A stretch of 64,000 bases of DNA from Candidatus Obscuribacterales bacterium (lineage in GTDB: Bacteria > Cyanobacteriota > Vampirovibrionia > Obscuribacterales > Obscuribacteraceae): NCBI GenBank assembly GCA_020634035.1, contig JACKCM010000001.1, positions 930,001-994,000 of the forward strand, given 5' to 3'. Shown here piece by piece: positions 8,560-16,473 of the stretch (positions are counted from its first letter, which is position 1; every line of letters starts with the position of its first letter). Made by a program: the position numbers and the translations under genes. The notes below the pieces were generated by a model. That model had not been told where the DNA came from. It ran no database searches and saw only the letters and a program-made list of their open reading frames with translations.

Positions 8560-9474
8560 ATGCCCTTCAGAAATATGCTTCTAGCCCTAGACGGCTCGGA
8601 ATACTCCCAGCGAGCTGCTGAATATGCATTCTGGCTCTCCTCCGAACTGGATGCCGAACTCACTGCCCAGCATGTGGTAGACCCTCGCCTGGTCGATCTG
8701 TTCGTGGCGCCTGAATTCGGCGAAGAGCTCGGCTTCGGTCAGGCTGTCGATACCGAAGAGAAAGTCTTCAAGGCTATAAAAAGAATCGGCAAAGTTATTC
8801 TAGAACTAATAGAAAAAGAAGCCGAAAAGCGTGGACTGGAGATTACGAGCCAGCTCGAGGTCGGTCATGTGGTGGACGAGATCATTAAAGAAGCCGACAA
8901 GCATGACCTGACCATCATCGGCCATCGCGGCAAAGGTCATAAGATGTCCCCAACCAATTTGATGACTGGTTCGGTGGCTGAGCGGGTGGTTTATTCTGCG
9001 AGGGACCCGGTTCTTGTGGCGGTGAATCCCTTAGATGAATGTGAGCAATTCCTGGTTGCTTATGATGGCAGTGAGGCATCTAAAGGAGCTTTGCTTGCCG
9101 CCGAGCAGCTTGCCAAAGAGACTCACAAAAGTTTGAAGGCTCTAACAGTAGTAGCCGAAGGAGAGAAAACCTCCGAAGCTGAGCTTGTGGTAGAGCAGAG
9201 CGAGACCTGTTTGAAAGAGTTCCATCGCTCCGATGTTTTCTCGATAGTCAAAGGACCCCATGCCAAGACCTTAATGGACCAGGCCTATGAGACCAACAGC
9301 ATCCTTGTGATGGGCGCCTATGGCTTCAATAAGTTCGAGGACATGGTTCTGGGCAACACCGCCAGCCAGGTGGTCAAGCAGACCCGCACCAGTGTGCTTG
9401 TATTCCGTCCCCATTTTGTCTCCCAGAAAAAGACCGGTGCCGGTAAGAAAGAGGCAACCCGATGCGAGTCTTGA
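8560..9474 (+). CDS. Tandem-domain universal stress protein
   Basis: 304 residues holding two UspA folds (about 1-150 and 160-290). The first opens with MLLALDGSEYSQRAAEYA and ends in GHRGKGH...TGS, an ATP loop with a three-residue longer spacer than the classic G-x2-G-x9-G-S/T. The second has GAYGFNKFEDMVLGN with the classic spacing, so at least this domain probably binds ATP. Cytoplasmic; USPs sense energy state and support survival under hypoxia or starvation. It is the first gene of a plus-strand run of three USPs and a cytochrome c, and overlaps the next gene by 13 bases. Residues 290-304 are a basic tail. Confidence 0.9.
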   Translation: MPFRNMLLALDGSEYSQRAAEYAFWLSSELDAELTAQHVVDPRLVDLFVAPEFGEELGFGQAVDTEEKVFKAIKRIGKVILELIEKEAEKRGLEITSQLEVGHVVDEIIKEADKHDLTIIGHRGKGHKMSPTNLMTGSVAERVVYSARDPVLVAVNPLDECEQFLVAYDGSEASKGALLAAEQLAKETHKSLKALTVVAEGEKTSEAELVVEQSETCLKEFHRSDVFSIVKGPHAKTLMDQAYETNSILVMGAYGFNKFEDMVLGNTASQVVKQTRTSVLVFRPHFVSQKKTGAGKKEATRCES

Positions 9475-9896
9475 TAGCGGTTCAAGAACAATATTATGCC
9501 GAGCAGCAGATTGAGTTCGTGCTCAATCACCACTGGGAGGAGCCTCTATCTATTATGCTTCTCCATGTGGTCGAGCCCATCGGCATGGATTACCAGCACG
9601 AGCCTGGCAAGAATCTGCTCACCGAGCTTCATTCTCTCCATGTGGAAAATGGCACCAAGCTGGTTCATTCTCTGGCTCAGAAGCTGGGCATGAAGCTTGC
9701 CCAGGCGAACATCCAGGAAAAGGTCCTGACCGGTTATGCCAAAGAGGTGATTCTCAGTGAGATAGAAGAATGGAAAGCCGATGTGGCCGTAGTAGGCTCC
9801 CACGGTCGTCGCGACATGATCCGCAAGTTAATCGGTAGTGTCTCTTCGGCAGTATTGGCTTATGCGCCCTGTTCGGTTATGGTGGTCAGACCCTGA
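9462..9896 (+). CDS. Single-domain universal stress protein
   Basis: 144 residues, one UspA domain starting MRVLIAVQEQYYAEQQ. The ATP-binding loop GSHGRRDMIRKLIGS has the G-x2-G-x9-G-S spacing of ATP-binding USPs, followed by the usual SVMVVRP ending. Its ATG lies inside the end of the previous USP gene (13-bp overlap), so translation is probably coupled. A short inverted repeat TTGAC-CCTGA-GTCAA follows the stop at 9897-9911, in front of the next USP gene. Confidence 0.9.
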   Translation: MRVLIAVQEQYYAEQQIEFVLNHHWEEPLSIMLLHVVEPIGMDYQHEPGKNLLTELHSLHVENGTKLVHSLAQKLGMKLAQANIQEKVLTGYAKEVILSEIEEWKADVAVVGSHGRRDMIRKLIGSVSSAVLAYAPCSVMVVRP

Positions 9897-9937
9897 TTGA
9901 CCCTGAGTCAACTAGATAGAATGAGAGGATTTATTCA

Positions 9938-10435
9938 ATGCGCGTACTTTTACCTATCGCCGAAGAGCCTTATACGGAAGCTCAAGTGGATTTCGTCGGC
10001 TCTTATCGCTGGCCGAAAGACACCGAGATCAAGGTCCTCCATGTGATGCATTCGGTCATGATTGAAAGGACCATGGTGAGCAGCCAAATTTATATCGACC
10101 AAATCATGAAGGATGCTCGTAAGTTGGCTGATAAAGCTGCCGAAGAGACCATGGCCAATATCAAGAAAGTCTGTCCTGATCTCAAGGTCTCAAAAGAGCT
10201 GAAAGAAGGAGATGCCATTCACGAAATCATCGCCGTCGCCGAAGAGTGGAAGGCGAATATGATTGTCATGGGCAGCCATGGTCGCGAAGGTATCGGCCGG
10301 GTGGTCCTGGGCTCGGTGGCGTATTCGGTGCTGGCCAAGGCTCCGTGCAAAACCATCATTCTGGGCCTGCCCCATGTAGAAAAAGAGTATGATGATTCCT
10401 GGAAGAAAGCTCCCATTGCTATAAAGATCAACTAG
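9938..10435 (+). CDS. Single-domain universal stress protein
   Basis: 165 residues. It starts MRVLLPIAEEPYTEAQVDF, near-parallel to the preceding gene, so the two look like a tandem duplication. GSHGREGIGRVVLGS is a canonical ATP-binding loop. About 20 extra C-terminal residues after the last beta strand are polar and unassigned. A di-haem cytochrome gene begins 9 bases downstream, so the USP and cytochrome are very likely on the same mRNA. Confidence 0.9.
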   Translation: MRVLLPIAEEPYTEAQVDFVGSYRWPKDTEIKVLHVMHSVMIERTMVSSQIYIDQIMKDARKLADKAAEETMANIKKVCPDLKVSKELKEGDAIHEIIAVAEEWKANMIVMGSHGREGIGRVVLGSVAYSVLAKAPCKTIILGLPHVEKEYDDSWKKAPIAIKIN

Positions 10436-10444
10436 AGCGACGAT

Positions 10445-11260
10445 ATGAAAACAAACACTCTTAACCTGACCGCCCTTTTAGTGGGCTCTCTCTTGTTCAG
10501 TTTTAATATGTCCAGTTTCAATATGTCCAGTTTCTCCGCCCAGGCTGCCGACTCGGGTAAAGCAGCCAAGTTTACCGCCGACAAGCCCTCCAAGCTCTCG
10601 GCGGCAGGCAAAAAGCTGATTCTTGCCAACCAGTGCAACATGTGCCATCTAATTGAAGGCAAGGGCGGCTGTCTGGCACCGCCTTTTGACGGCATAGGCG
10701 CCCGGCGCAGTCGCAGCTTCTTGCTGTCTCGAATCACCGACGAGGATGCCGAAGAGAAGAAGTTCATCGACAACTATGGCTCCGGTGAACTCTTTCCCCA
10801 TGTCAGAGTGCCCCGGTCGCAATCGACCAAGATAGTCGCTTTTCTATATACACTGCCGGAGCAAAAGCAGGCATTTAAGATGGTCGGTCACAGCGGCTCT
10901 GAAAAGATAAAGCCTAAAGAGAAACAAGAGCTCAAAAAAATGCTCGCGAAAAGCGATGAAAAGCCGGTCAAATCGAAAAAGCTTACCCCGGACGAAGAGC
11001 GAGGCAAGCGCCTGGTCTCAGAAAAAGGCTGCCAGGCCTGTCATTCTATCGGCAAGGTCGGCGGTGATTTCGGACCGCCCCTCGATGGTATCGGCTCGCG
11101 AAAAGAGGTTCTCGATATAGCTCAGAGCATTTTAAATGCCGAGTTAGTTCCTCTGACCGAGACCAGAGAATATGGCAAAAAGCCTGTGAGAATGCCGTCT
11201 TCAGAACTTTCTCTCGAGGATATTCGGTCTATATCACGCTTTCTCAAAACTCTGGACTAG
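10445..11260 (+). CDS. Secreted di-haem c-type cytochrome
   Basis: 271 residues with an N-terminal Sec signal peptide ending near SAQAADS (about residue 35). Two class I cytochrome c modules follow: CNMCH at residues 64-68 and CQACH at 196-200, each followed by a G-P/A-P-x-D/L-D-G-I-G loop, showing internal duplication. The second module has RMPSSELS with a candidate sixth-ligand Met. In the first the equivalent stretch reads RVPRSQS, so the axial Met appears lost and that haem may be high-spin or His-ligated. The signal peptide contains an exact 15-bp tandem duplication (10505-10534, NMSSF twice). Periplasmic electron carrier; its place behind USP genes suggests a role in low-oxygen or stress respiration (inference). 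Confidence 0.88.
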   Translation: MKTNTLNLTALLVGSLLFSFNMSSFNMSSFSAQAADSGKAAKFTADKPSKLSAAGKKLILANQCNMCHLIEGKGGCLAPPFDGIGARRSRSFLLSRITDEDAEEKKFIDNYGSGELFPHVRVPRSQSTKIVAFLYTLPEQKQAFKMVGHSGSEKIKPKEKQELKKMLAKSDEKPVKSKKLTPDEERGKRLVSEKGCQACHSIGKVGGDFGPPLDGIGSRKEVLDIAQSILNAELVPLTETREYGKKPVRMPSSELSLEDIRSISRFLKTLD

Positions 11261-11378
11261 ACCAAATCAGGGGCTTTAATACTCCCTGGGGGCGATACTG
11301 ACTGTCTCTTGCTGGACTAAGATCGAACTGGAACCTATGTAAAAGCTGATTCCAATTTCGAGTAGACCGGAGGACGAC

Positions 11379-12323
11379 ATGTCTCAATTTTCTATACTCT
11401 ACGGGCTGAGCGGCTCGGAAGCATCGAAGCAGGCGGCGGAGCTGGCCTGGAAAGTTGCTGAGTTTTCCGGTGGGCGGGTGGATGCTCACCATGTTATCGA
11501 TTCGAGAGCGGTCTGGGAACTGCTGCGCAACGACAAGCCAGGCTTCATCGGCAGCGGCCCCTATGTAGCCGCCTATGACGAGTTGACCAAGCAATTGCGC
11601 TCGATAGCAGACAAGCTCTGTCAGAAGTATGAAGCTTGCACCGAAGAGAAGCCTGTTGCAGGCCAGATCTTTATCGAAGAGGGTAATCCCATAGAGCTTA
11701 TCTCGAAGAAGTCCCAGAATTATGACCTGGTGGTAGTCGGGCACCAACCCCGAGAAGCCCCGGGCTCCGGGACTCGAAAGCACTATGTGCGTTTTGCTGT
11801 GGCCGAGGGTCTTGCCCATGAATGTCCCACGGCATTGCTTGTGATTCAGGGCTTAGTTGAAGAATGGAAGAGCCTGACCGTTCTTGTGTCGGTCGATCAT
11901 ATCAACTATAAATTCATCGAAGCCTGTATCAAATTTGCCGGGCTGATGAAGATAGCACCAAAGGTGGTGGCGTTGGATTCGGGTGTCAACGAAATGCCCG
12001 CCGATAAGTTTGCCGCCGATTTGAGAAAAGCGCTACCGGATCTGGCTGATATCCCGGTAGAACGATTCGATGTGTCCGGCATGACCGTAGAACAGAAAGC
12101 CGGGCTCTGGCAGCGCGAAGAGATAGAGCTGGACTGGGCTCCCGATCCAGATACCCTTCTGGTTCTGCCGACCAGACGTTCGGGCTCTGAGCGTCTGACG
12201 GTGTTCGATACGGCGCCGGATCTTTTCGTCCGCAATCTCACTCTGCCGTCTATCTTGATGTGGCCCGAAGAGCACACCGATCTCAGCATCGACAAGCCGA
12301 AGCATATGGAAGCGACGCGATAA
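11379..12323 (+). CDS. Divergent tandem-domain universal stress protein
   Basis: 314 residues. The N-terminal half begins ILYGLSGSEASKQAAELAW and has a UspA fold, but the ATP loop is replaced by GHQPREAPGSGTRKH, lacking the second glycine and the G-S pair, so it is probably a non-ATP-binding type. The C-terminal half (about 155-300) is a weakly recognisable second USP-like domain containing DPDTLLVLPTRRSGSERL. A good Shine-Dalgarno (GGAGGACGAC) precedes the ATG. The 118-bp leader carries ACTCCCTGGGGGCGAT at 11281-11296, a motif shared with the first USP promoter region. A 56-codon membrane-peptide gene follows at once. Confidence 0.8.
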   Translation: MSQFSILYGLSGSEASKQAAELAWKVAEFSGGRVDAHHVIDSRAVWELLRNDKPGFIGSGPYVAAYDELTKQLRSIADKLCQKYEACTEEKPVAGQIFIEEGNPIELISKKSQNYDLVVVGHQPREAPGSGTRKHYVRFAVAEGLAHECPTALLVIQGLVEEWKSLTVLVSVDHINYKFIEACIKFAGLMKIAPKVVALDSGVNEMPADKFAADLRKALPDLADIPVERFDVSGMTVEQKAGLWQREEIELDWAPDPDTLLVLPTRRSGSERLTVFDTAPDLFVRNLTLPSILMWPEEHTDLSIDKPKHMEATR

Positions 12324-12324
12324 G

Positions 12325-12495
12325 ATGCTTCTAGAAATTCTGTCCATTGTCGCCCTGGTAATGCTTGCCCTTCTGGGCTTGAATGCCGGCGGCATGATCA
12401 GTCTTTCAAAGCTCGAACATATCCTGCCTGCGGTCTTTGTGCTGGGTATTTTAATTTGCGCTTTTGTTTTAATTAGGCTGCGGCCTAAAAAATAG
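12325..12495 (+). CDS. Small two-helix membrane protein, 56 residues
   Basis: A short frame beginning one base after the TAA of the preceding USP gene: MLLEILSIVALVMLALLG, then a small polar turn, then a second hydrophobic stretch VFVLGILICAFVLI ending in RLRPKK. Two predicted transmembrane helices with a positively charged C-terminus facing the cytoplasm. The tight spacing implies translational coupling to the USP gene. No family recognised; a small membrane partner or anchor for the USP is possible but unproven. Confidence 0.55.
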   Translation: MLLEILSIVALVMLALLGLNAGGMISLSKLEHILPAVFVLGILICAFVLIRLRPKK

Positions 12496-12499
12496 CGCT

Positions 12500-13048
12500 T
12501 CAATAATCTAAAGAGAGCTCGACTTCGCAGGTAGAGCCATCGGCCATTGTTTTTGTCATCGATAAGCCGCTTCTGGCAAAGACTCTGAGCATGCGATGGT
12601 TCTCGGTGAGGACATAGGCTTTGAAAGCTTTCAGCCCTGCTGCTTTGCCTATGACCGCCAGATGTCTCATCAAGATGGTGCCGATTCCCAGACCCTGATA
12701 GGGGTCGTCCACGGTAAATGCGATCTCGGCTTTTTCCGGCTCGTCATCCAGGACGATATATCTGCCGATGGCCACCGGCTCTTCTGTGCCGTCTTCCTGT
12801 CTGGCGCAGACTGTGAGGGCGACATGCTGTTTGAAATCGACATGGCTTAAATAACTCAGATCGGATTCTGAGAGGGCTTTTTTAGGACTGAAGAAACGAT
12901 GATAAATAGACAGCGGGCTCAGGTGAGACCAGACCGTGGTCAGGGTCTTGCGATCGCCATCCCGCAACGGTCTGAGGATGACCTCCCGGCCATCTTTCAA
13001 TTTTTCGACCACCTGGAAATCAATCTGCGCTACTGCCATGGCGCCCAT
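12500..13048 (-). CDS. Pat-like GNAT protein acetyltransferase
   Basis: 182 residues made only of a GNAT domain of the type found at the C-terminus of bacterial Pat/AcsA-modifying acetyltransferases. DGREVILRPLRDGD at the start, LSPLSIYHRFF, AEIAFTVDD and the CoA loop YQGLGIGTILM, then LTENHRMLRVFARSGL, follow the Pat pattern in order. The large NDP-forming acyl-CoA-synthetase or cNMP-binding domains of other Pats are absent. In mycobacteria, cAMP-regulated Pat acetylates a universal stress protein, so placement within a USP cluster is suggestive. Either Met1 or Met4 could be the start. It is convergent with the USP/membrane-peptide genes and nine bases downstream of the next minus-strand gene. 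Confidence 0.75.
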   Translation of the reverse strand: MGAMAVAQIDFQVVEKLKDGREVILRPLRDGDRKTLTTVWSHLSPLSIYHRFFSPKKALSESDLSYLSHVDFKQHVALTVCARQEDGTEEPVAIGRYIVLDDEPEKAEIAFTVDDPYQGLGIGTILMRHLAVIGKAAGLKAFKAYVLTENHRMLRVFARSGLSMTKTMADGSTCEVELSLDY

Positions 13049-13056
13049 TATAGATC

Positions 13057-13308
13057 TTATTCGTCCTTATTATTATCCGAATCGAGATTGGAGAGCTTGT
13101 CTTCTCTGCCTTGCATTTTATAGAGCTTCATGAGCTCGGCTTTCAGTCCACGGACGGCAGATTCAGCCTCTTCTTTTTTCTTCTCGGCACGCAGGAGTCC
13201 GCCACGGAGCAACCTCTCCGCGTGATCGAGATCTCCTTTCTCTATCAGTTGCTTGCTCAAATCTATGAACATGGCGGTATTATCGTCCTCGTTTAGTGGT
13301 CTGTCCAT
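13057..13308 (-). CDS. Small hypothetical protein, possibly one TPR-like helical hairpin
   Basis: The likely protein is 83 residues from ATG 13308 (MDRPLNEDDN). A longer frame to 13443 adds a sequence with no clear function and poor initiation context. IDLSKQLIEKGDLDHAERLL is a TPR-like helix pair, followed by a charged, Lys/Glu-rich helix that could form a coiled coil, and an Asp/Asn-rich tail. Cytoplasmic. It lies nine bases upstream of the Pat-like acetyltransferase, probably in one operon. No specific family recognised. Confidence 0.5.
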   Translation of the reverse strand: MDRPLNEDDNTAMFIDLSKQLIEKGDLDHAERLLRGGLLRAEKKKEEAESAVRGLKAELMKLYKMQGREDKLSNLDSDNNKDE

Positions 13309-13536
13309 AGCGATTGTGGTGTTGTATATGGTGAAGGATTGAGGCTTGCGAGAAACCGGCTTCCTTGCAGGGCTTATGAATTGACGCGAATATCTATCTA
13401 ATAGTAAGAACATTATTGGATAGATCTGTTCAGTCAGCATCAATCAGAATAACGATTCAGGCTGAGATTACATTCTGATAAGCTTACAAAGGTATCGTCC
13501 CTTGGGATGAGTACCTGATGTAATAACGTGACCATT

Positions 13537-14859
13537 TCAGAGCCAGGGTACGCTGTCGCACTCTTTTTGCAGTTGCTCTCTGAATTTGGGGTGGGCAATA
13601 GAAATTAGCGATGCTGCCCGGTCTTTGAGGTTTTTGCCGTGCAGGTTGGCGATGCCGTATTCGGTGACAATATAGTGTACGTCTCCTCTGGATGTGACCA
13701 CTCCGGAGCCTTTGCTCAAATGGGTCACTATCCTGGACACTTCACCGTCCCTGGCTGTAGAAGGAATGGCGATAATCGGCTTGCCCCCTTTAGAGCGGGC
13801 AGCACCGCGGATAAAATCCACCTGACCGCCGAAGCCGCTATAGAGCTTGATGCCCACCGAGTCCGAGCAAACCTGACCGCTGAGATCCACTTGTAGAGCC
13901 GAATTGATGGCGGTCATTTTGTAGTTTTGCGAGATGATGAAGGGATCGTTGATGAAGTCCGTGGTTTGAAATTCAATCAATGGATTATTGTCGACAAAGT
14001 CATAGAGCTTTCTAGAGCCCATCACGAAAGAGACCGCGATTTTGCCGGGCAGAACGGTTTTTCTGGTGCAGGTTATAACCCCTGCCTCCACCAGGTCTAC
14101 GACGCCGTCAGAGAACATCTCGGTATGGATACCCAGCTCTTTTTTGTCCATCAGGTTCTGAAGCACCGCATCGGGGATGCTGCCGATTCCCAGTTGCAGG
14201 GTGGCGCCGTCTTCCACCAGGGTGGCGACATTGCGCCCTATGGCCATAGAGACATCATCCAGGGGTTTGGGGCAATGTTCAGGTATGGGGCGATCGGTTT
14301 CGACAATATAGTCGATACGGTCGGCATGAACAAAGGAACGTCCCAGGGTGCGCGGCATCTGGCGGTTGACCTCGGCAATCACCAGCCGCGCCTTTTTCCT
14401 GGCAGCGATGGTGCAATCGACAGAGACACCGTAGCTCATATAGCCATGCTCATCGGGGGGAGAGACTTGAATGAAAGCGACATCGAGGGGCAGTTTGCCC
14501 GATTCGAACATACCGGGAATCTCGCTCAAGAAAAGCGGTGTGTAGTCTCCTCTGCCTTCATTCACCGCTTCTCGCACATTCTGACCGATGAAGAGGGCGT
14601 GTACTTTGAAAGAATCGGCATATTCAGGGCTGGTGTACTTAGCCGGGCCCATGGTGAGGATGTGAAAGATTTCGACATTCTTCAGTTCGGGCGCGCGTCT
14701 GGTCAGGGCTTCTACCAGAGGAATCGGGCAAGCCGCGTTAGACTGGATATAAATGCGATCCCCTGATTTGATATGATCCACTGCCGCATCTGCCGATACG
14801 AGCTTTTTTTGATATTCTTCGCGCCAGCGATGGAATCTGGATAATGTGGATGTTGTCAT
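13537..14859 (-). CDS. Acetyl-CoA hydrolase/transferase family CoA-transferase (4-hydroxybutyrate/butyrate type)
   Basis: Start set at ATG 14859 (MTTSTLSRFHR) because GGGGATAG lies just upstream; a longer frame adds 15 residues. 440 residues, the usual length of Cat2/AbfT enzymes. GIGSIPDAVLQNL and HTEMFSDGVVDL (with the Glu that in this family forms the acyl-glutamyl/CoA-thioester intermediate) and the C-terminal GFGGQVDFIRGA are diagnostic. It transfers CoA between acetate and a short-chain acid, often to save thioester energy in fermentation. Single gene, minus strand, convergent with nothing close. In this island it would fit anaerobic or low-energy metabolism; the exact acid is not readable. 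Confidence 0.85.
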   Translation of the reverse strand: MTTSTLSRFHRWREEYQKKLVSADAAVDHIKSGDRIYIQSNAACPIPLVEALTRRAPELKNVEIFHILTMGPAKYTSPEYADSFKVHALFIGQNVREAVNEGRGDYTPLFLSEIPGMFESGKLPLDVAFIQVSPPDEHGYMSYGVSVDCTIAARKKARLVIAEVNRQMPRTLGRSFVHADRIDYIVETDRPIPEHCPKPLDDVSMAIGRNVATLVEDGATLQLGIGSIPDAVLQNLMDKKELGIHTEMFSDGVVDLVEAGVITCTRKTVLPGKIAVSFVMGSRKLYDFVDNNPLIEFQTTDFINDPFIISQNYKMTAINSALQVDLSGQVCSDSVGIKLYSGFGGQVDFIRGAARSKGGKPIIAIPSTARDGEVSRIVTHLSKGSGVVTSRGDVHYIVTEYGIANLHGKNLKDRAASLISIAHPKFREQLQKECDSVPWL

Positions 14860-15116
14860 ATTACTATCCCCTGGGGCTTCCCGTTCTGGACCTAGTTTTA
14901 GCATTTTCCATAAAGAAGGGCTTCGACCGGAATAATTAGTGCTACTAAATTATTCTCTCGCTACTTACCATGTGGTATGCAAATATTCTTAAGTAAGCGA
15001 TAATTGAACTCGCTCAGTCTCTGGATCAACCTAGAGAAGGATTCGGTAAACAGTCGGTTTGGAATACTTTAGTAGATACCCTTACGCAGTCTATTTTGAT
15101 CATCTGGTAACAAAAT

Positions 15117-15536
15117 TTGGAACTTCGTTTTCCTAACGCTAGGCTTCTTGTCTATGACAGGATTTTGAGCGGGTCGGCAAGTTGTGCTTCGGCTTTGATT
15201 CAAGCCGCTTATGACACCGGCGTCCTTGAGCAAGGCAGCATCGACGACTGGCTGGAAGGAGCCGGTGGTGGTGCTTATGTATGCTCAGCCAAAATGGCGG
15301 CTCGTAAAATTCTAGAAGAGACTCTTCGTAAATCCGGTCTAGAAGGGGCTGCCCTCGAAGCGCAGCTAGAGAAGACTTTCTCGACTCTCGAAGAAGAGCT
15401 TGCCGATTATCTGGCCGGCAGAAGCAGTCTAAATAAGTGCGGGCCAGAAGAAAGCGATGCTCAGAACAAAGAAATTTGTATCGATTATGCTCCCCTGATT
15501 CTTGATCTGCTCTTGCAGCAGCATATGAAACAGTAG
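15117..15536 (+). CDS. Hypothetical protein
   Basis: 139 residues from a TTG at 15117, with an in-frame stop only two codons earlier and no clear Shine-Dalgarno, so the start is uncertain. The body has an amphipathic helical pattern (SAKMAARKILEETLRKSGLE then AALEAQLEKTFSTLEEELAD) and mixed charge typical of a real cytoplasmic protein. No signal peptide, membrane helix or family motif. It precedes the double-Hsp20 gene by 73 bases in the same direction and may be co-transcribed with it. Confidence 0.45.
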   Translation: MELRFPNARLLVYDRILSGSASCASALIQAAYDTGVLEQGSIDDWLEGAGGGAYVCSAKMAARKILEETLRKSGLEGAALEAQLEKTFSTLEEELADYLAGRSSLNKCGPEESDAQNKEICIDYAPLILDLLLQQHMKQ

Positions 15537-15563
15537 GTATAGAAGCCGGAGAATAGGCAAGAT

Positions 15564-15594
15564 GGTCGATTGACCGCATATTTCTATCGGTTAA
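15564..15594. promoter_or_regulatory. Candidate operator before the double-Hsp20 gene
   Basis: GGTC-GATT-GACC at 15564-15575 is an inverted repeat, and TTGACCG-N11-CGGTTAA (15570-15594) forms a second, overlapping imperfect one. The stretch GGTCGATTGACCG resembles GGTCAGTTGACCG in the palindrome cluster before kynureninase (37108). Position is 16-46 bases upstream of the Hsp20 start. No bound factor is known. Confidence 0.3.
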
Positions 15595-15609
15595 ACTGGT
15601 AGGAGTTAG

Positions 15610-16473
15610 TTGAATAAGCCTCGAGAGAAGATCATGATCAGACAGTTAGAGCTGCGTCTTGGCTCCGCCGAAGAAATCAGGCGTCTCTTCGAGTTGATTC
15701 GTCCACTGACCGAAGAAGATGATCTCTTTCATGGTGCCGGAATAGTCACCGGTGAGTATCCACCGCTCAACATCTTTCATTCGAAAGAGGGCGGCGTTTT
15801 GCTGCAGCTTGGTGCCGCCGGGATAGAGCCGGATGAGATCAGTATCTCGGTAGAAGATAGAACTGTCGAAATTAGCGGCTTAAGACAGAATGAGGGTGGA
15901 AAGCGAGTCAGGAAGAGCGTTCGCCTGGAGCGTTATTGCGGAGAGTTTAGACGTACTATAGAACTTCCTTTTCATATAGACGAGCAATCTGTGAAGGCCG
16001 AGATGGCCGCCGGCGAGATCCTGGTTCATTTGAACCCCTGTCCTCAGCGCAAGCATGAGCCCAGGCGAGTGGTGCTTCATCCTTCAATAGAGCCAGAGCG
16101 CAGCGGCCGGGGCTGCAGACATTCTAGAGGCGAGGATAAAACAAGCGGTGATGAACGGTTGCCATTCTGCGACATCTTCGAAGATCGAGAAGCCTATACG
16201 CTTTATGTCGATATGCCCGGAGTAAAACAAGAGAATGTAGAGATTGCTTTTGATGGAGACATGCTCTCGCTTGCTGCTGCCACGCGCAATTCTATCGGGG
16301 AATCTTCAAAAGAGAATCATCTGGCTTATTGCGAATTCGATTGTTGTGATTATCGACGGGTTTTCGTTTTGACATCCGAAATAGATTTCGACCGGCACAC
16401 TGCTACCATGGCCAATGGGGTATTGAGACTGGAGCTACCCAAGCGCAGCCGTGTTATAGATTTGGTAAGGTGA
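15610..16473 (+). CDS. Double-domain Hsp20/alpha-crystallin small heat-shock protein
   Basis: 287 residues with two alpha-crystallin domains in one chain, about 51-145 and 180-282. In the first, PDEISISVEDRTVEISG and YCGEFRRTIELPFHID are the B3-B6 strand signatures. In the second, YTLYVDMPGVKQENVEI and YRRVFVLTSEIDFD followed by ATMANGVLRLELPK carry the classic A-x-x-x-n-GVL motif. The first has AEMAAGEILVHLNP in the same place. Most bacterial Hsp20s are 140-160 residues with one domain, so this is a fusion of tandem copies. The start is a TTG with AGGAG close by; ATG at 15634 (Met9) is an alternative. Holdase chaperone, cytoplasmic. The 3' end overlaps the convergent kinase gene by 20 bp. 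Confidence 0.85.
   Translation: MNKPREKIMIRQLELRLGSAEEIRRLFELIRPLTEEDDLFHGAGIVTGEYPPLNIFHSKEGGVLLQLGAAGIEPDEISISVEDRTVEISGLRQNEGGKRVRKSVRLERYCGEFRRTIELPFHIDEQSVKAEMAAGEILVHLNPCPQRKHEPRRVVLHPSIEPERSGRGCRHSRGEDKTSGDERLPFCDIFEDREAYTLYVDMPGVKQENVEIAFDGDMLSLAAATRNSIGESSKENHLAYCEFDCCDYRRVFVLTSEIDFDRHTATMANGVLRLELPKRSRVIDLVR

Noticed and set aside
13927..14766. Plus-strand frame inside the CoA-transferase
   Set aside because: Antisense to a clear family member; no initiation signal.
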